Of a DNA stretch of 41,261 bases, positions 1 through 9,173 are shown one piece after another. The notes below the pieces were generated by a model. The model did not search any database and was not told the origin of the DNA. It was given only the letters and a program-made list of their open reading frames with translations. This stretch comes from Chitinophaga pinensis (GTDB taxonomy: Bacteria; Bacteroidota; Bacteroidia; Chitinophagales; Chitinophagaceae): contig CAMCAY010000017.1 of NCBI GenBank assembly GCA_945872815.1, positions 1 to 41,261 of the forward strand. The letters are read 5' to 3'. Within the stretch, counting starts at the first letter, position 1. Each line of letters starts with the position of its first letter. Position numbers and translations under genes: made by a program.

Positions 1-228
1 GGTAGATGGAATGATCCAAATTCTTGGGAAATGTCAAACACTCCTGATTTTTCTTCAGGTATTACCACTCCAGTAATAACTTGTCCTAATTCGAGCAATT
101 CTATTCAAATTAAAGTCAGAAATAATCATGTCATAACAGTAACCTCCAATGTTTCAGCATCTTCAACAACATTAGAAGCAGGAGGAAATATTATAGTCAA
201 TTCGGGTATAGAATTTACTATTTTTTAA
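1..228 (+). CDS. C-terminal end of a secreted repeat protein (partial)
   Basis: The reading frame is open from the first base and ends at a TAA at 226-228, so only about 75 C-terminal residues are present. The fragment begins GRWNDPNSWE, which resembles the G-x-W-x-D-P-x-x-W motif common in large Bacteroidota surface proteins. It continues with short beta-strand-like stretches rich in Val, Thr, Ser and Asn (HVITVTSNVSASSTTLEAGG). This suggests a beta-helix or stacked beta-repeat secreted protein. No T9SS sorting domain is visible in the fragment. The N-terminus and any catalytic domain lie outside the window, so no function can be given. Confidence 0.6.
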   Translation, partial: GRWNDPNSWEMSNTPDFSSGITTPVITCPNSSNSIQIKVRNNHVITVTSNVSASSTTLEAGGNIIVNSGIEFTIF

Positions 229-572
229 ATCCAACCATTATCTTAAATAGAATTCTTAGCAAATAATTACGCGAATGTGTTTCTGCTGAAATCTATTTGT
301 TTGATGATTAAATATAGTTTTTGATTTCAATTATAAGAATATTAGCTGCGAAAGCATTCTCCTGTAATGTAAATTAGAATATGAGGCATTATTAAGGTTA
401 ATTCTCGTGTTTTATCATTTTGATTTATTTTCTTTGAAAATAAATCAACAACAAACATTTAAAATTTCTTTTAGGCAAAAAAAAACACTAAAGAACAACT
501 TACAAAACTTATAACAATTATTGAAACTTCCGTAAAAATATAGTTTAACTGCTTTATTAATTGTGTTTAAAA

Positions 573-718
573 TTAAATTCCAGATCCACATCCTCCAAAA
601 AGTCCGAATTCCTGGTAATCTTCAAAACAAACAAAATCCTCAGCATTTGATAAGGATTTTGAGTTTAATTGTTGTAATTGTTCAAGATTGAAAAGTTAGG
701 TTTATTCAATATTTGCAT
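573..718 (-). pseudogene. possible frameshifted short peptide gene (RiPP-precursor-like)
   Basis: On the minus strand an ATG at 718 opens MQILNKPNFS. A shift of one base near 685-690 then continues into LEQLQQLNSKSLSNAEDFVC, followed by FEDYQEFGLFGGCGSGI and a TAA at 573-575. Restoring one missing base would give a peptide of about 48 residues, with a Leu/Gln/Asn/Ser-rich front and a short Gly/Cys-rich tail. That shape resembles ribosomal peptide precursors, but no modification enzyme or transporter gene is adjacent. Chance or an unrelated gene remnant is quite possible. Confidence 0.2.
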
Positions 719-809
719 AAAAATCCGCCAAGTTTTAGAATTTGATCTAGGACAACAATGCTACTGCTATTGTTTACAGTAAAATTAAAGTATAAAAAAA
801 TCAAACAGC

Positions 810-817
810 TAGATTTG
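810..817 (+). promoter_or_regulatory. candidate -7 box for the SDR gene
   Basis: TAGATTTG matches the Bacteroidota -7 consensus TAnnTTTG and lies 58 bp before the start codon at 875. No TTG is seen at the expected -33 position, so the assignment is weak. Confidence 0.25.
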
Positions 818-874
818 AAAAAATCAACTATATTTCCTCAATAAAAAAACTAACTTGCGGTACAAAATCATTTC

Positions 875-1714
875 ATGAAAAAAGTATGGTTTATCACCGG
901 TTGTTCTACAGGATTTGGACGCTCTTTAGCGCTCGAAGCACTTAAGCAAGGCTATTGTGTTGTCGTCACTTCAAGAAAATTAAATGATGTCGAAGATATC
1001 ATTTCTATGTACCCGGAAATAGCTTTGGGAATTGCATTAGATGTGACACAGAAAAATCAAATTAAGGAAGGTGTTGCTAAAGCTATTGAGAAGTTCGGTC
1101 AAATAGATATTTTGGTTAACAATGCTGGCATAGGCTATTTTGGCGCTATTGAGGAAAGCGAAGAAAATGAGATAAGAAATATGTTTGAAATCAATGTATT
1201 TGGACTAGCAAATGTTACCAATGAGATTTTACCGCACATGCGCAAACGCCGTTCAGGACATATTTTAAACATTGCTTCCATTGGAGGTCTTCGATCATTT
1301 CCCGGAGTTGGGTTCTACAACGCTACAAAATATGCAGTAGATGGATTAAGTGAAGCCCTTAGCAAAGAAATTGCTCCACTTGGAATTAAAGTAACAATTA
1401 TAGCACCAAGTGGATTCCGAACTGATTGGGCAGGCAGATCGGCAAACAACAGTAGCATCATCATTGGTGACTATTCAGCAACGGCTGGTAAAAATAAAAA
1501 TGATATCAGAGAAAGAAGTGGCCATCAACCAGGAGATCCAATAAGAGCAGCAAAGGCAATGATTGCCATTACAGAAACTGAACATCCACCTCTTCGACTT
1601 TTACTTGGAGCAGCAGCATTAAAAGGTGCACGGCTCAAACTTGAAGAACTTAAAAATGATTTTGATACATGGGCAGATTTGACAGAGTCTGCTGACTTTC
1701 CAATTGAATCTTAA
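875..1714 (+). CDS. SDR family NAD(P)-dependent oxidoreductase
   Basis: This is a 279-residue classical short-chain dehydrogenase/reductase. The Rossmann-fold cofactor motif TGCSTGFG is at residues 8-15 and NNAG at 82-85. The catalytic Ser is S135 (NIAS), and the YxxxK pair is Y148/K152 in YNATK. Length and motif spacing are normal for the classical SDR class. The TSRK stretch (residues 32-35) after the second beta strand suggests NADP(H) over NAD(H), which is an inference. The substrate cannot be read from the sequence. The gene stands alone, with a 645-bp gap upstream and 173 bp before the next gene, so it is probably monocistronic. Confidence 0.93.
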   Translation: MKKVWFITGCSTGFGRSLALEALKQGYCVVVTSRKLNDVEDIISMYPEIALGIALDVTQKNQIKEGVAKAIEKFGQIDILVNNAGIGYFGAIEESEENEIRNMFEINVFGLANVTNEILPHMRKRRSGHILNIASIGGLRSFPGVGFYNATKYAVDGLSEALSKEIAPLGIKVTIIAPSGFRTDWAGRSANNSSIIIGDYSATAGKNKNDIRERSGHQPGDPIRAAKAMIAITETEHPPLRLLLGAAALKGARLKLEELKNDFDTWADLTESADFPIES

Positions 1715-1833
1715 TTTCATACATTAATTTCATTATCTGCTCACTGTTTCTTAGGGAAAAAATTGTCCTTAGAAATTTCGGGTAAGTGCTATAATATTTG
1801 GAATAATAAAACTGAGTTGTTGATCTTCTAATT

Positions 1834-1866
1834 TTGAATTTATTTATAGAATAACCTATAATTTTG
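1834..1866 (+). promoter_or_regulatory. candidate promoter for the CDGSH gene
   Basis: TAATTTTG at 1859-1866 fits the Bacteroidota -7 box TAnnTTTG. A TTG at 1834-1836 could act as -33 element, although the 22-bp spacer is slightly long. An identical TAATTTTG occurs 30 bp upstream at 1829-1836. The start codon at 1888 would give a leader of about 15 bases. Confidence 0.35.
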
Positions 1867-1887
1867 AACAATTAAATTTAAACTAAA

Positions 1888-2112
1888 ATGTCTAAAACTA
1901 CCATTACCATCAACAACAATGGCTCTATTAAAGTTGAAGGTGAATTTGAAATTGTTGACAAATCTGGAAATAAATACGATTTAGGAGGAAGAGAAGTTGT
2001 TGCTCTTTGTCGTTGCGGTCTTTCAGCAAATAAACCCTTTTGTGACGGCGCGCACAAAGGGAAATTTGAACACGAAGCCATCGCTTTTAACCTTCCCGAA
2101 AAGAAACAATAA
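1888..2112 (+). CDS. CDGSH iron-sulfur domain protein
   Basis: This 74-residue protein is essentially one CDGSH zinc-finger-like domain that binds a 2Fe-2S cluster. The ligand set C41-x-C43-x8-C52-D-G-A-H56 (CRCGLSANKPFCDGAH) is the three-Cys one-His pattern of the mitoNEET/CDGSH family. The N-terminal part (ITINNNGSIKVEGEFEIVD) is the usual beta-strand lead-in of bacterial members. There is no signal peptide or membrane segment, so it should be cytoplasmic. Family members are thought to act in redox or cluster transfer, but the partner here is unknown. Confidence 0.93.
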   Translation: MSKTTITINNNGSIKVEGEFEIVDKSGNKYDLGGREVVALCRCGLSANKPFCDGAHKGKFEHEAIAFNLPEKKQ

Positions 2113-2161
2113 CAAACAACCCATCTTATGATTTAAATTGAAAAAGTAAATTATTCCTTTC

Positions 2162-2722
2162 ATGCCTAAACTTTTTATGCTTCTATTGGGATGCAAACCT
2201 AAGGGGCGTCATACTGAGCAACACGATATTTTTTTCACTATCAGTGATTCGCTCAAAAATTGTGTTCCCGACATTAAAAATTTCTGGCCTGATGCAGGAA
2301 CAATTCACATTGATTCATGGAGAGAATTGACCGAAACGGAAGGTTACAGTATTGAAGTTGTTCCTGCTACTTCAAAACAAAAAGACAAACTCAAATTATT
2401 TTTTCTCAATCTGGGTGGATATAAACCGGATGAATTTGAAGAATATCATTACAAAATGATCATTGCTGCAGAGAACAAAACCATTGCTATTAAAAAAGCC
2501 AAGGAATCTGCATTTTTCAAACATACCGGTTTTAAAGGTGCTGCATCACATATTGATGACAAGTATGGTATCGACGTAGATGATTTATACAATATTGAGG
2601 ATATTCTTCCTGAAAGCATTAAGAAAAACTACCGTTTACGTATAACTGAGAATAGCAAAGCTGCAAAAGACAAATGGCATATTGGATATACGAATCTTGC
2701 AAAAGTAAAAAATCAAAAGTGA
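2162..2722 (+). CDS. DUF1543 domain-containing protein
   Basis: This 186-residue cytoplasmic protein opens MPKLFMLLLGCKPKGRHTEQ HD, then HDIFFTISDSL and WPDAGTIHIDSW, which match the DUF1543 family. That family typically has two similar halves of about 50-70 residues. The second half here (residues 80-150) repeats a FFLNLGGYKPDEFEEYHY-type stretch. The function of the family is not established. It lies 49 bp after the CDGSH gene and 56 bp before rlmH, all on the plus strand, so shared transcription is possible. Confidence 0.75.
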   Translation: MPKLFMLLLGCKPKGRHTEQHDIFFTISDSLKNCVPDIKNFWPDAGTIHIDSWRELTETEGYSIEVVPATSKQKDKLKLFFLNLGGYKPDEFEEYHYKMIIAAENKTIAIKKAKESAFFKHTGFKGAASHIDDKYGIDVDDLYNIEDILPESIKKNYRLRITENSKAAKDKWHIGYTNLAKVKNQK

Positions 2723-2778
2723 AATAATAAATTGAAAAAAGGGGTGAACAATTCATTTACCGAATAAACTAGCGCTTC

Positions 2779-3252
2779 ATGAAAATTCATTTTTGGTCAA
2801 TTGGAAAATCAAATGAATCCTACGTAGATGAAGGTATTCAAATATTTACCAAGCGAATTCAAAACTACTACCCTATTCAATGGAATATAATCAATAGTCC
2901 AAAGAATGCTGGCGCCATGAATGAAAATGAACTTAAAAAAATGGAAGGAGAGCTGCTGATTGGAATGATAAAGAAGGACGATTATCTGGTTTTGTTGGAT
3001 GAAAAAGGTAAACAACTCTCTAGCGAGGGACTCGCTGATTTCATTCAGCAAAGAGCAAATGAAAGCGTAAAAAACATCATCTTTCTCATCGGAGGTGCAT
3101 TTGGTGTAAGCAATGAAGTGATAAATCGTGCTAACTTTAAATGGAGTCTCTCTACACTTGTTTTCCCTCATCAATTAGTAAGGTTGATTCTCGCAGAACA
3201 ACTTTACAGAGCCTGCACTATCAATAGAAACGAGAAATACCATCACAAATAA
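2779..3252 (+). CDS. rlmH: 23S rRNA (pseudouridine1915-N3)-methyltransferase RlmH
   Basis: RlmH is a SPOUT-class methyltransferase that uses S-adenosylmethionine to methylate N3 of pseudouridine 1915 in helix 69 of 23S rRNA, acting on 70S ribosomes. The 157-residue length is normal for the family. The SAM-binding knot region FLIGGAFGVS is at residues 102-111. The diagnostic C-terminus FPHQLVRLILAEQLYRA and NRNEKYHHK runs to the last residue. The start MKIHFWSIGK is the usual N-terminal strand. An acetyltransferase gene follows after only 7 bp, suggesting co-transcription. Confidence 0.97.
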   Translation: MKIHFWSIGKSNESYVDEGIQIFTKRIQNYYPIQWNIINSPKNAGAMNENELKKMEGELLIGMIKKDDYLVLLDEKGKQLSSEGLADFIQQRANESVKNIIFLIGGAFGVSNEVINRANFKWSLSTLVFPHQLVRLILAEQLYRACTINRNEKYHHK

Positions 3253-3259
3253 ACAACCA

Positions 3260-3754
3260 ATGAAAATCAGAGATGCAGTGATAGATGACTTGCCCCGAAT
3301 AATTGAGATATACAATTCAACTATTCTCAGCAAAAAAGTAACTGCAGATATTGAATTGGTTACAATAGAGGATAAACTCAATTGGTTTTATCAGCATACT
3401 CCATCAAGAAGACCTTTATGGGTAGCAGAAACCGAGCATAACATCATAGGATGGATCAGCTTTCAGGATTTTTATGGAAGACCCGCATATAGTGGTACTT
3501 CTGAAATTAGTATATACATTGATGAAAATTACCGAAAAAAGGGTTTTGGAAAGCGAATGCTTACGTATGCTTTCATTCACTGTCATCAATTAAAAATAGA
3601 TACCTTATTAGGTTTTATTTTTGAAGAAAATTTAGAGAGCATCCGTCTTTTTAAATCTTTAGGTTTCAATGAATGGGGACATCTTCCTGCAATTGCAAAT
3701 ATGGGAAATCACAAACTAGGCTTGAAGATTTTCGGTAAAAAAATCAATCAATAA
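3260..3754 (+). CDS. GNAT family N-acetyltransferase (PAT-like)
   Basis: This 164-residue single-domain GNAT acetyltransferase uses acetyl-CoA. The N-terminal IRDAVIDDLPRIIEIYNSTI and the central motif A region (EISIYIDENYRKKGFGKRML, about residues 94-113) give the fold, with R/K-x-x-G-F/x-G at 105-110 as the CoA pyrophosphate loop. FEENLESIRLFKSLGF (about 128-143) is motif B. The order and wording are closest to the phosphinothricin-acetyltransferase-like branch, but the natural substrate is unknown. Its stop overlaps the 3' end of the convergent penicillin-binding protein gene by 7 bp. Confidence 0.9.
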   Translation: MKIRDAVIDDLPRIIEIYNSTILSKKVTADIELVTIEDKLNWFYQHTPSRRPLWVAETEHNIIGWISFQDFYGRPAYSGTSEISIYIDENYRKKGFGKRMLTYAFIHCHQLKIDTLLGFIFEENLESIRLFKSLGFNEWGHLPAIANMGNHKLGLKIFGKKINQ

Positions 3755-6066
3755 TCATTGTTGCTGTTTTGTGGTACAGGTGTCTTCGGTTTGATTTTTT
3801 TACCTGAATCGGAACCGGTTTTTTTATTTTTTTTATCGTCTGCAATTGCATTTAAATCGCCGCCTGCATCGCTCATGAAATCATCGGCGGCATCGTTTAT
3901 CGATTCTTCATTTAAACTATCTCCGCTTTGTGCAATATTAGCAAAATTTAAATCTGCATATATTGGATTATTTTTAAACTCCGTCGGCTGTTCGAACTCA
4001 GTAACTTTTCCATAATTCAATCTTTTGTCGGCATATACATTACTCATAAACAAACCCCATTTGGGTGCAGCCATTTCCGCACCTCCACTGTTGCTTGAAT
4101 AAATTGGTATGAAAGGATCTTCACATCCTACCCATGTACCAGCTAGCAATTCCGGAGTATACCCAATAAACCAACCATCTGTATTTCCATTGGTGGTTCC
4201 AGTCTTTCCTGCTTTCTGAACAGGAATATTATAGCTGTTAATTCTTCTAGCTGTTCCAAATTCAACTACCCCCTGCATCAATTTTGCCATCGTATAGGCA
4301 TCGGCTTCATTTATAAGTTCTTTACTTTGTGAAACAGGAAACTCATGAAGAATATTACCGTCTTTGTCTTCAATCCTGGTTAAAAATACCGGAGGTGTAT
4401 TGTATCCTTTATTAGGAAACATGGTGTATGATTGCAACATTTGCAACATTGGTATTTCAGCTGCTCCTAATGCGATAGATGGGTAAGGAGGAAGTTTTGA
4501 AGTAATTCCACATTGCTCTGCAAATTCAATAGTTCTTTTGACTCCTATCAATCCCATCAAATGCCATGCAGCTCCATTCAATGACTTAGCCAAGCAATAA
4601 GCCATAGTACCACCGCTTGTACTGATTGTTTTACCACCCAATGTAAGAGGACCACCAGAAATATAAGTTTGTGGTGTGTATCCAGCATCGGTAACAGCCA
4701 AGGTATATAAAATAGGTTTGAAAGTAGAACCTACTTGCCTGTTTGCTGTAACATGATCATACTTAAACCATTTATAGTTGATACCTCCCACCCAGGCTTT
4801 GATTTCACCGGTTCTTGGATCCATTGCAGCAAAGGAAGTTTGCAATAATTGTTTGTGGTATTTAATGGAATCAAATGGAGTCATTACAGTATCCATCTCA
4901 TGTTTTTCATTCCCCGACCAGGAAAATATTTTCATTTTCACCGGAACATAAAATGACTTTTTTATTTCTTCGGGGTCAATATCTTCGGCACTCATGGTTT
5001 TCCATCTGTCGGTGTATTTCATGGCAGCCTCAATTATGTTATCATGCCCCTCCCAAATTTTATTGCCTTTGTATTTGAAGTATGCATCCAGTTTTTTTTG
5101 AAGAATAGGCATGTGTTCTTCAACTGCATTTTCAGCATATTGCTGCATTCTTGAATCAATGGTAGTATAAATTTTCAGTCCATCCCTGTATAAATTATAG
5201 GGTTCATCTGTTTTGGGATTTTTATTTTCACTGCACCATTCTTTTAAAACATCTGCTAATACTGCTCTGTAATAAGGAGCAATTCCAATATTTTCATCTA
5301 TTTTTTTATAGTTTGTAATTAAAGGTTTTGACTGAAGATCTTCCGCCTGTTCTTTGGTCAAATACTTTTCTTTGGCCATATACATTTGGTTGATGACAAC
5401 ATTTCGTCTGAGTAAAGATGCTTTTGGATGACGAATTGGCTCATAAATAAACCCTTTCAACATACCCACAAGTACTGCAGCTTCCTCTATTTTTAAATCA
5501 ATCGGCTCTTTCTGAAAATAAGTCCTCGAAGCATTTCTTATTCCATAAATATTTCCCCAAGGAGCACGATTTAAATATAGTGCGATGATTTCTTCTTTGG
5601 TAAAATTCCTTTCGAGTTTTACTGCAACAATCCATTCTTTAATTTTCTGAATACTTCTGATGAGCATGTTTCTGTGTCCCTGCCCCAGTATCATCTTGGC
5701 AAGTTGTTGTGTGAGTGTACTTCCTCCGCCTTGTGTGCCTGCAGTAAAAACAACTCTTGCCAATGCCTGTGCATCAATTCCCGAATGATCATAGAATCTT
5801 TCATCTTCTGTTGCAATCAATGCATGAATAACGTTAGGTGAAATATCCTGATACTTCACTTCGCTTCTGTTTTCAGCATAATATTTTCCCATAAGCTTAC
5901 CGTCAGCACTGATGATTTCACTCGCAAGGTCTGCTTCGGGATTTTCCAAATCCTGTAATGAGGGCATCTTTCCGAAAACACCAAAATTGGCCAATAAAAA
6001 CAACAACATAATAAATCCCAATCCTCCAAAAAAAACTCTCCAAAGCAGTTGAACGGAACGTGTCAT
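3748..6066 (-). CDS. class A penicillin-binding protein (PBP1A-type)
   Basis: This 772-residue bifunctional peptidoglycan synthase polymerises lipid II glycan strands and cross-links them in the periplasm. A single N-terminal membrane anchor (about residues 8-30) is followed by a GT51 glycosyltransferase domain with catalytic Glu in ATEDERFYDH (E87) and GGGSTLTQQLAK (113-124). The transpeptidase domain shows S447-T-F-K450, the SLN motif at 495-497 and KTGTT at 621-625. The C-terminus is a disordered Asp/Lys/Asn-rich tail ending in KKIKPKTPVPQNSNNDY. It lies 53 bp downstream of the PorW/SprE-like gene on the same strand, so the two are probably co-transcribed. Confidence 0.96.
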   Translation of the reverse strand: MTRSVQLLWRVFFGGLGFIMLLFLLANFGVFGKMPSLQDLENPEADLASEIISADGKLMGKYYAENRSEVKYQDISPNVIHALIATEDERFYDHSGIDAQALARVVFTAGTQGGGSTLTQQLAKMILGQGHRNMLIRSIQKIKEWIVAVKLERNFTKEEIIALYLNRAPWGNIYGIRNASRTYFQKEPIDLKIEEAAVLVGMLKGFIYEPIRHPKASLLRRNVVINQMYMAKEKYLTKEQAEDLQSKPLITNYKKIDENIGIAPYYRAVLADVLKEWCSENKNPKTDEPYNLYRDGLKIYTTIDSRMQQYAENAVEEHMPILQKKLDAYFKYKGNKIWEGHDNIIEAAMKYTDRWKTMSAEDIDPEEIKKSFYVPVKMKIFSWSGNEKHEMDTVMTPFDSIKYHKQLLQTSFAAMDPRTGEIKAWVGGINYKWFKYDHVTANRQVGSTFKPILYTLAVTDAGYTPQTYISGGPLTLGGKTISTSGGTMAYCLAKSLNGAAWHLMGLIGVKRTIEFAEQCGITSKLPPYPSIALGAAEIPMLQMLQSYTMFPNKGYNTPPVFLTRIEDKDGNILHEFPVSQSKELINEADAYTMAKLMQGVVEFGTARRINSYNIPVQKAGKTGTTNGNTDGWFIGYTPELLAGTWVGCEDPFIPIYSSNSGGAEMAAPKWGLFMSNVYADKRLNYGKVTEFEQPTEFKNNPIYADLNFANIAQSGDSLNEESINDAADDFMSDAGGDLNAIADDKKNKKTGSDSGKKIKPKTPVPQNSNNDY

Positions 6067-6119
6067 ATTTTATAATTAAAACATCAGAAAAAATTCATTC
6101 GATAGAAATGAATCCTCTC

Positions 6120-9100
6120 TTAAAACTTATCAGGATAAATTGTTTTTAATAATTTTTTATAATTGTCTAAATCTTTTGAATTCTTCATCAATTCAAGATT
6201 TTCACCTGAAATAATAAAAAATGAATAACGGGAAGACTGTAACCAGGAAATTTCCGACGGAGAAGCTTTCTGTAATTTAATATTGTACAACAATGCTGCA
6301 TCTGCATTTTCAAACTCTCGGAAAACCAGCAATTTCTTTTTTGAATCCAATACTTCTTTAGTGATAGATATCTTAGTAAGATTATATCGCCTGTTGTACC
6401 TATCAAAAGCATTTTTAGCTTCAGTCACATATACCTCATCCACATTATCCAATAACATTACTACCCACCTTGTACTGTCAACATTCCATTGATAAGAACC
6501 CATTTTGACTTCCGGAGCCTTAGGTGTAACTGGAGGTGTCACAGGTGTGGGTGTGGGTGCAGGAGTTGGCTTGGCAACACTGTCTTTCAAAACAGTTTTA
6601 TCATTTTTAACTTCTGTCACAGGCTTTGGTACAACAGCCTGTGAAGGATTTGCAGCAACCGTCTTTTTAGGTTCAACAGCAGGTAAATCATCTGGCACAA
6701 TAACTTTAGTACCTTCAGGTGTTCTGGTTATCTGCAACTTTTCAAGATAAAGCTCAATCTCATCCCTTCTTTGAATAACGCTTATTAAAGTAGCTGCCCT
6801 ATCATTTAGTGGGGATTGAGGGTAATTTGTAACAATATTGTTTAACAAAGAAATAGCAGTGTTGTCGTTTCTGCTTCTTGCTTCATATATTGCCCAGATA
6901 TATAGTAGCTGGGGAGTCCAATAATGATCGCCATAATCGCAATCTGCTTTTTCTTTCAACTTCAAAGCTTCTTCAAATTGTCCGGAAATAAACAAATCAT
7001 ATACCTGCTGATACAATTTTTCTACTTCGGGATTGTTTTTATCTGGCATCAATAATGCGGGCTTGTTAACTACCACAGAAGACCTGCTTTCACAAAATTC
7101 AGAATCAATCAATGATTTATAATATGCAGCTTTAGCAGTTTCATTCAATTTAGTGTAACAATGATATAAGCCAAGATAGATTTCACCATTGCGGAGACTA
7201 TCAGGAAATCGTTGTAAATAAATTTCGTAGGTAAAAATCGCCTGTTGGTAATCCATTAATTCCATTTCAAACAACTGAGCCAATTCTATCAATGCATCAG
7301 TAATTTTTTGATTACTCAAAGCCATTTTTTCTGGTGTCAAAGGAATGGCATCGGTTAAAGATTCTGCTGATATATTACCGGAATTATCTGCATTTTCTTT
7401 TGTCACGTTTTTTTGAGAATCTACTTCAGCCATTGGGTCCGCATTGTTATTAGTGCTCGACATTGCAATTGCGGACTTCCTTCTCCAATTATCAACATTT
7501 TCCCTTTTTCCCCATTTGCTTTTAAATTCGCTGTAACCTCTTGATTTAAGTGCATTGTTATAAAAATACCAATCTCCTTTTGCAGCATTATTATCAAATA
7601 AATCAATAGAGGCATTTGCATTATTATCGAATGTAGAACTCAATGCGTTTTCCTGTACGAAGGCTTCCTCACCTGCTGCATATTCTCCCATTTCCTTCTT
7701 CTTCTTTTTGATTTGTTTTTTTACGGCTGTTTCAATGTCTTTTTTACTGAGTGTTGCCAAAATCTGCAAACTGTCCTCAATAGAAATTACATCCAACAGA
7801 TTAGCCACTCTCCGCAAAGCAGACTTTCGAACAGCTACTTCAGCAGAATCCTCATTAGCATCAAGCATATTTAAATCGAGACTATCATAATGATCAGCAG
7901 CCTTTTTATATTCTTTCTGCAAATATGCAATTTTACCAAGAGCCAGGTGAGCTTTGTTGCTATAGAGTGGATTATTCTCGTTGTAAGACAAACTTTTTCT
8001 GAAAAGCATTACACTTTGAGTAGTATCAGGCTTTTTCATTGTCAAAATGCCGGCACTATAATAGATAATATCTCTGTAAGATTCATATTTATCTTTTTTG
8101 GCCATTTTCAATAAAGTAGCAATACTGTTGTTTAATTCTTTCAAACTACCACTGTTACGAAGCATTTTGGCATCATTGAGGCGGGCATAAATATCCAATA
8201 AAGGATCTGCTGTTTTATGGGCGGACTTTGAATAAAATTTAGATGATTTATCAAATACACCAGACATTTCATACAATTGTCCCAATAAAAAATACTGACG
8301 AGATTTCACCACTTTGTCATCAATATTACTGAGTGATTTTTCCAGATATATGGCCGAACTGTCGTAGTTCTGTTGTTTATAAAACCAATATGAAATCAAT
8401 TCATCCAAGTCATTTTTTAATCGGCGAGGAAAATTAGGATCATTCTGTAAAATATTAATCATGCCGGCTGCTTCACCATATTTATCCTGCTCTATAAAGG
8501 TTCTAGTCATCCAAACCAAGGCATCATTTCTGCTAGGTGGCTTGGTAAACATTCTTTTAAAAATATTTCTTTTTTCTTTATCTGCAATAGAAAGACTGCT
8601 TGAGTATGATCGACTGTTTTCTCCTACTATTCTGTCATCATCCTCTTTTTTATTTCTGGGAAAAAGGTTGTAGTTGATAAACTGAAAAGTTAATGCAGCT
8701 GAATCAAATTCCTTTTTAAAAAAATAAGACTTACCAATTAATAAGTACAAATTGTCTACCCAATCAGTTCTTAAATCATGTATAAGTATTCCGGCAGTTG
8801 ATTTATATATTACCGAATCAAGTTCGCCGTTTTGTGAAGAAGTGTTTTCAAGACTGTACGGATAATAAGATAACAGCTTTGTATAATCATCTTGTTGAGA
8901 CAATTTGGCATTTTCTATTACAGTATTGATTTTCGTATTGGCATTGAAATAATAATTGTAATGCGTTACATTATTTTGAATGAATCTTCTGAGTTTAGTA
9001 AACTTCTTATCCGCAGTTCTTTCAGACGCTAATACTTTTTCTGAAAACTGAGGAGGTTTTTCTTCTCTACCAAATGGGTCAAAAGTCCATTTTGGTTGAG

Positions 9101-9173
9101 CACAAACAGAAAAAGTACTGAACAAAATCAGCCACAATAACCATATAGAGCCATTAAGCTTCTTATACATCAT
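6120..9173 (-). CDS. sprE: TPR protein resembling T9SS component PorW/SprE
   Basis: This 1017-residue exported protein has an N-terminal signal peptide ending near SVCAQP. The early segment YNYYFNANTKINTVIENAKL and the following TPR-like helical repeats (about residues 130-450 and 640-830) resemble PorW/SprE, a periplasmic T9SS protein needed for secretion and gliding. The C-terminal portion (YSFFIISGENLELM ... LDNYKKLLKTIYPDKF) also has the look of that family. A low-complexity Pro/Thr/Val linker (about 880-905) separates the repeats from this end. Unlike SprE, usually described as a lipoprotein, the cysteine here follows Val and is a poor lipobox. Two T9SS cargo proteases are encoded in this window, consistent with the role. 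The family match is from memory. Confidence 0.68.
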   Translation of the reverse strand: MMYKKLNGSIWLLWLILFSTFSVCAQPKWTFDPFGREEKPPQFSEKVLASERTADKKFTKLRRFIQNNVTHYNYYFNANTKINTVIENAKLSQQDDYTKLLSYYPYSLENTSSQNGELDSVIYKSTAGILIHDLRTDWVDNLYLLIGKSYFFKKEFDSAALTFQFINYNLFPRNKKEDDDRIVGENSRSYSSSLSIADKEKRNIFKRMFTKPPSRNDALVWMTRTFIEQDKYGEAAGMINILQNDPNFPRRLKNDLDELISYWFYKQQNYDSSAIYLEKSLSNIDDKVVKSRQYFLLGQLYEMSGVFDKSSKFYSKSAHKTADPLLDIYARLNDAKMLRNSGSLKELNNSIATLLKMAKKDKYESYRDIIYYSAGILTMKKPDTTQSVMLFRKSLSYNENNPLYSNKAHLALGKIAYLQKEYKKAADHYDSLDLNMLDANEDSAEVAVRKSALRRVANLLDVISIEDSLQILATLSKKDIETAVKKQIKKKKKEMGEYAAGEEAFVQENALSSTFDNNANASIDLFDNNAAKGDWYFYNNALKSRGYSEFKSKWGKRENVDNWRRKSAIAMSSTNNNADPMAEVDSQKNVTKENADNSGNISAESLTDAIPLTPEKMALSNQKITDALIELAQLFEMELMDYQQAIFTYEIYLQRFPDSLRNGEIYLGLYHCYTKLNETAKAAYYKSLIDSEFCESRSSVVVNKPALLMPDKNNPEVEKLYQQVYDLFISGQFEEALKLKEKADCDYGDHYWTPQLLYIWAIYEARSRNDNTAISLLNNIVTNYPQSPLNDRAATLISVIQRRDEIELYLEKLQITRTPEGTKVIVPDDLPAVEPKKTVAANPSQAVVPKPVTEVKNDKTVLKDSVAKPTPAPTPTPVTPPVTPKAPEVKMGSYQWNVDSTRWVVMLLDNVDEVYVTEAKNAFDRYNRRYNLTKISITKEVLDSKKKLLVFREFENADAALLYNIKLQKASPSEISWLQSSRYSFFIISGENLELMKNSKDLDNYKKLLKTIYPDKF

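Larger units (their letters stand above)
229..874. other. 645-bp gene-poor AT-rich gap
   Basis: No intact gene is seen on either strand. The gap holds a possible frameshifted short peptide gene on the minus strand (573-718) and a TAnnTTTG box (810-817) that could serve the downstream oxidoreductase gene. The rest is AT-rich with no recognisable hairpin or RNA. Confidence 0.6.

Noticed and set aside
475-543. Short plus-strand helical open stretch (NTKEQLTKLITIIETSVK)
   Set aside because: Preceded directly by a stop codon and only 22 codons long; no start codon.
720-780. LGGFL-type IS4 transposase fragment on the minus strand
   Set aside because: Only a five- or six-residue resemblance (KLGGFL) before a stop; no catalytic residues, inverted repeats or further similarity.
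2809-3174. 121-codon open frame antisense to rlmH
   Set aside because: Fully opposite rlmH, which has all family motifs.
3260-3754. Herbicide-resistance acetyltransferase
   Set aside because: PAT-like GNAT proteins are widespread with varied substrates; sequence alone does not support resistance.
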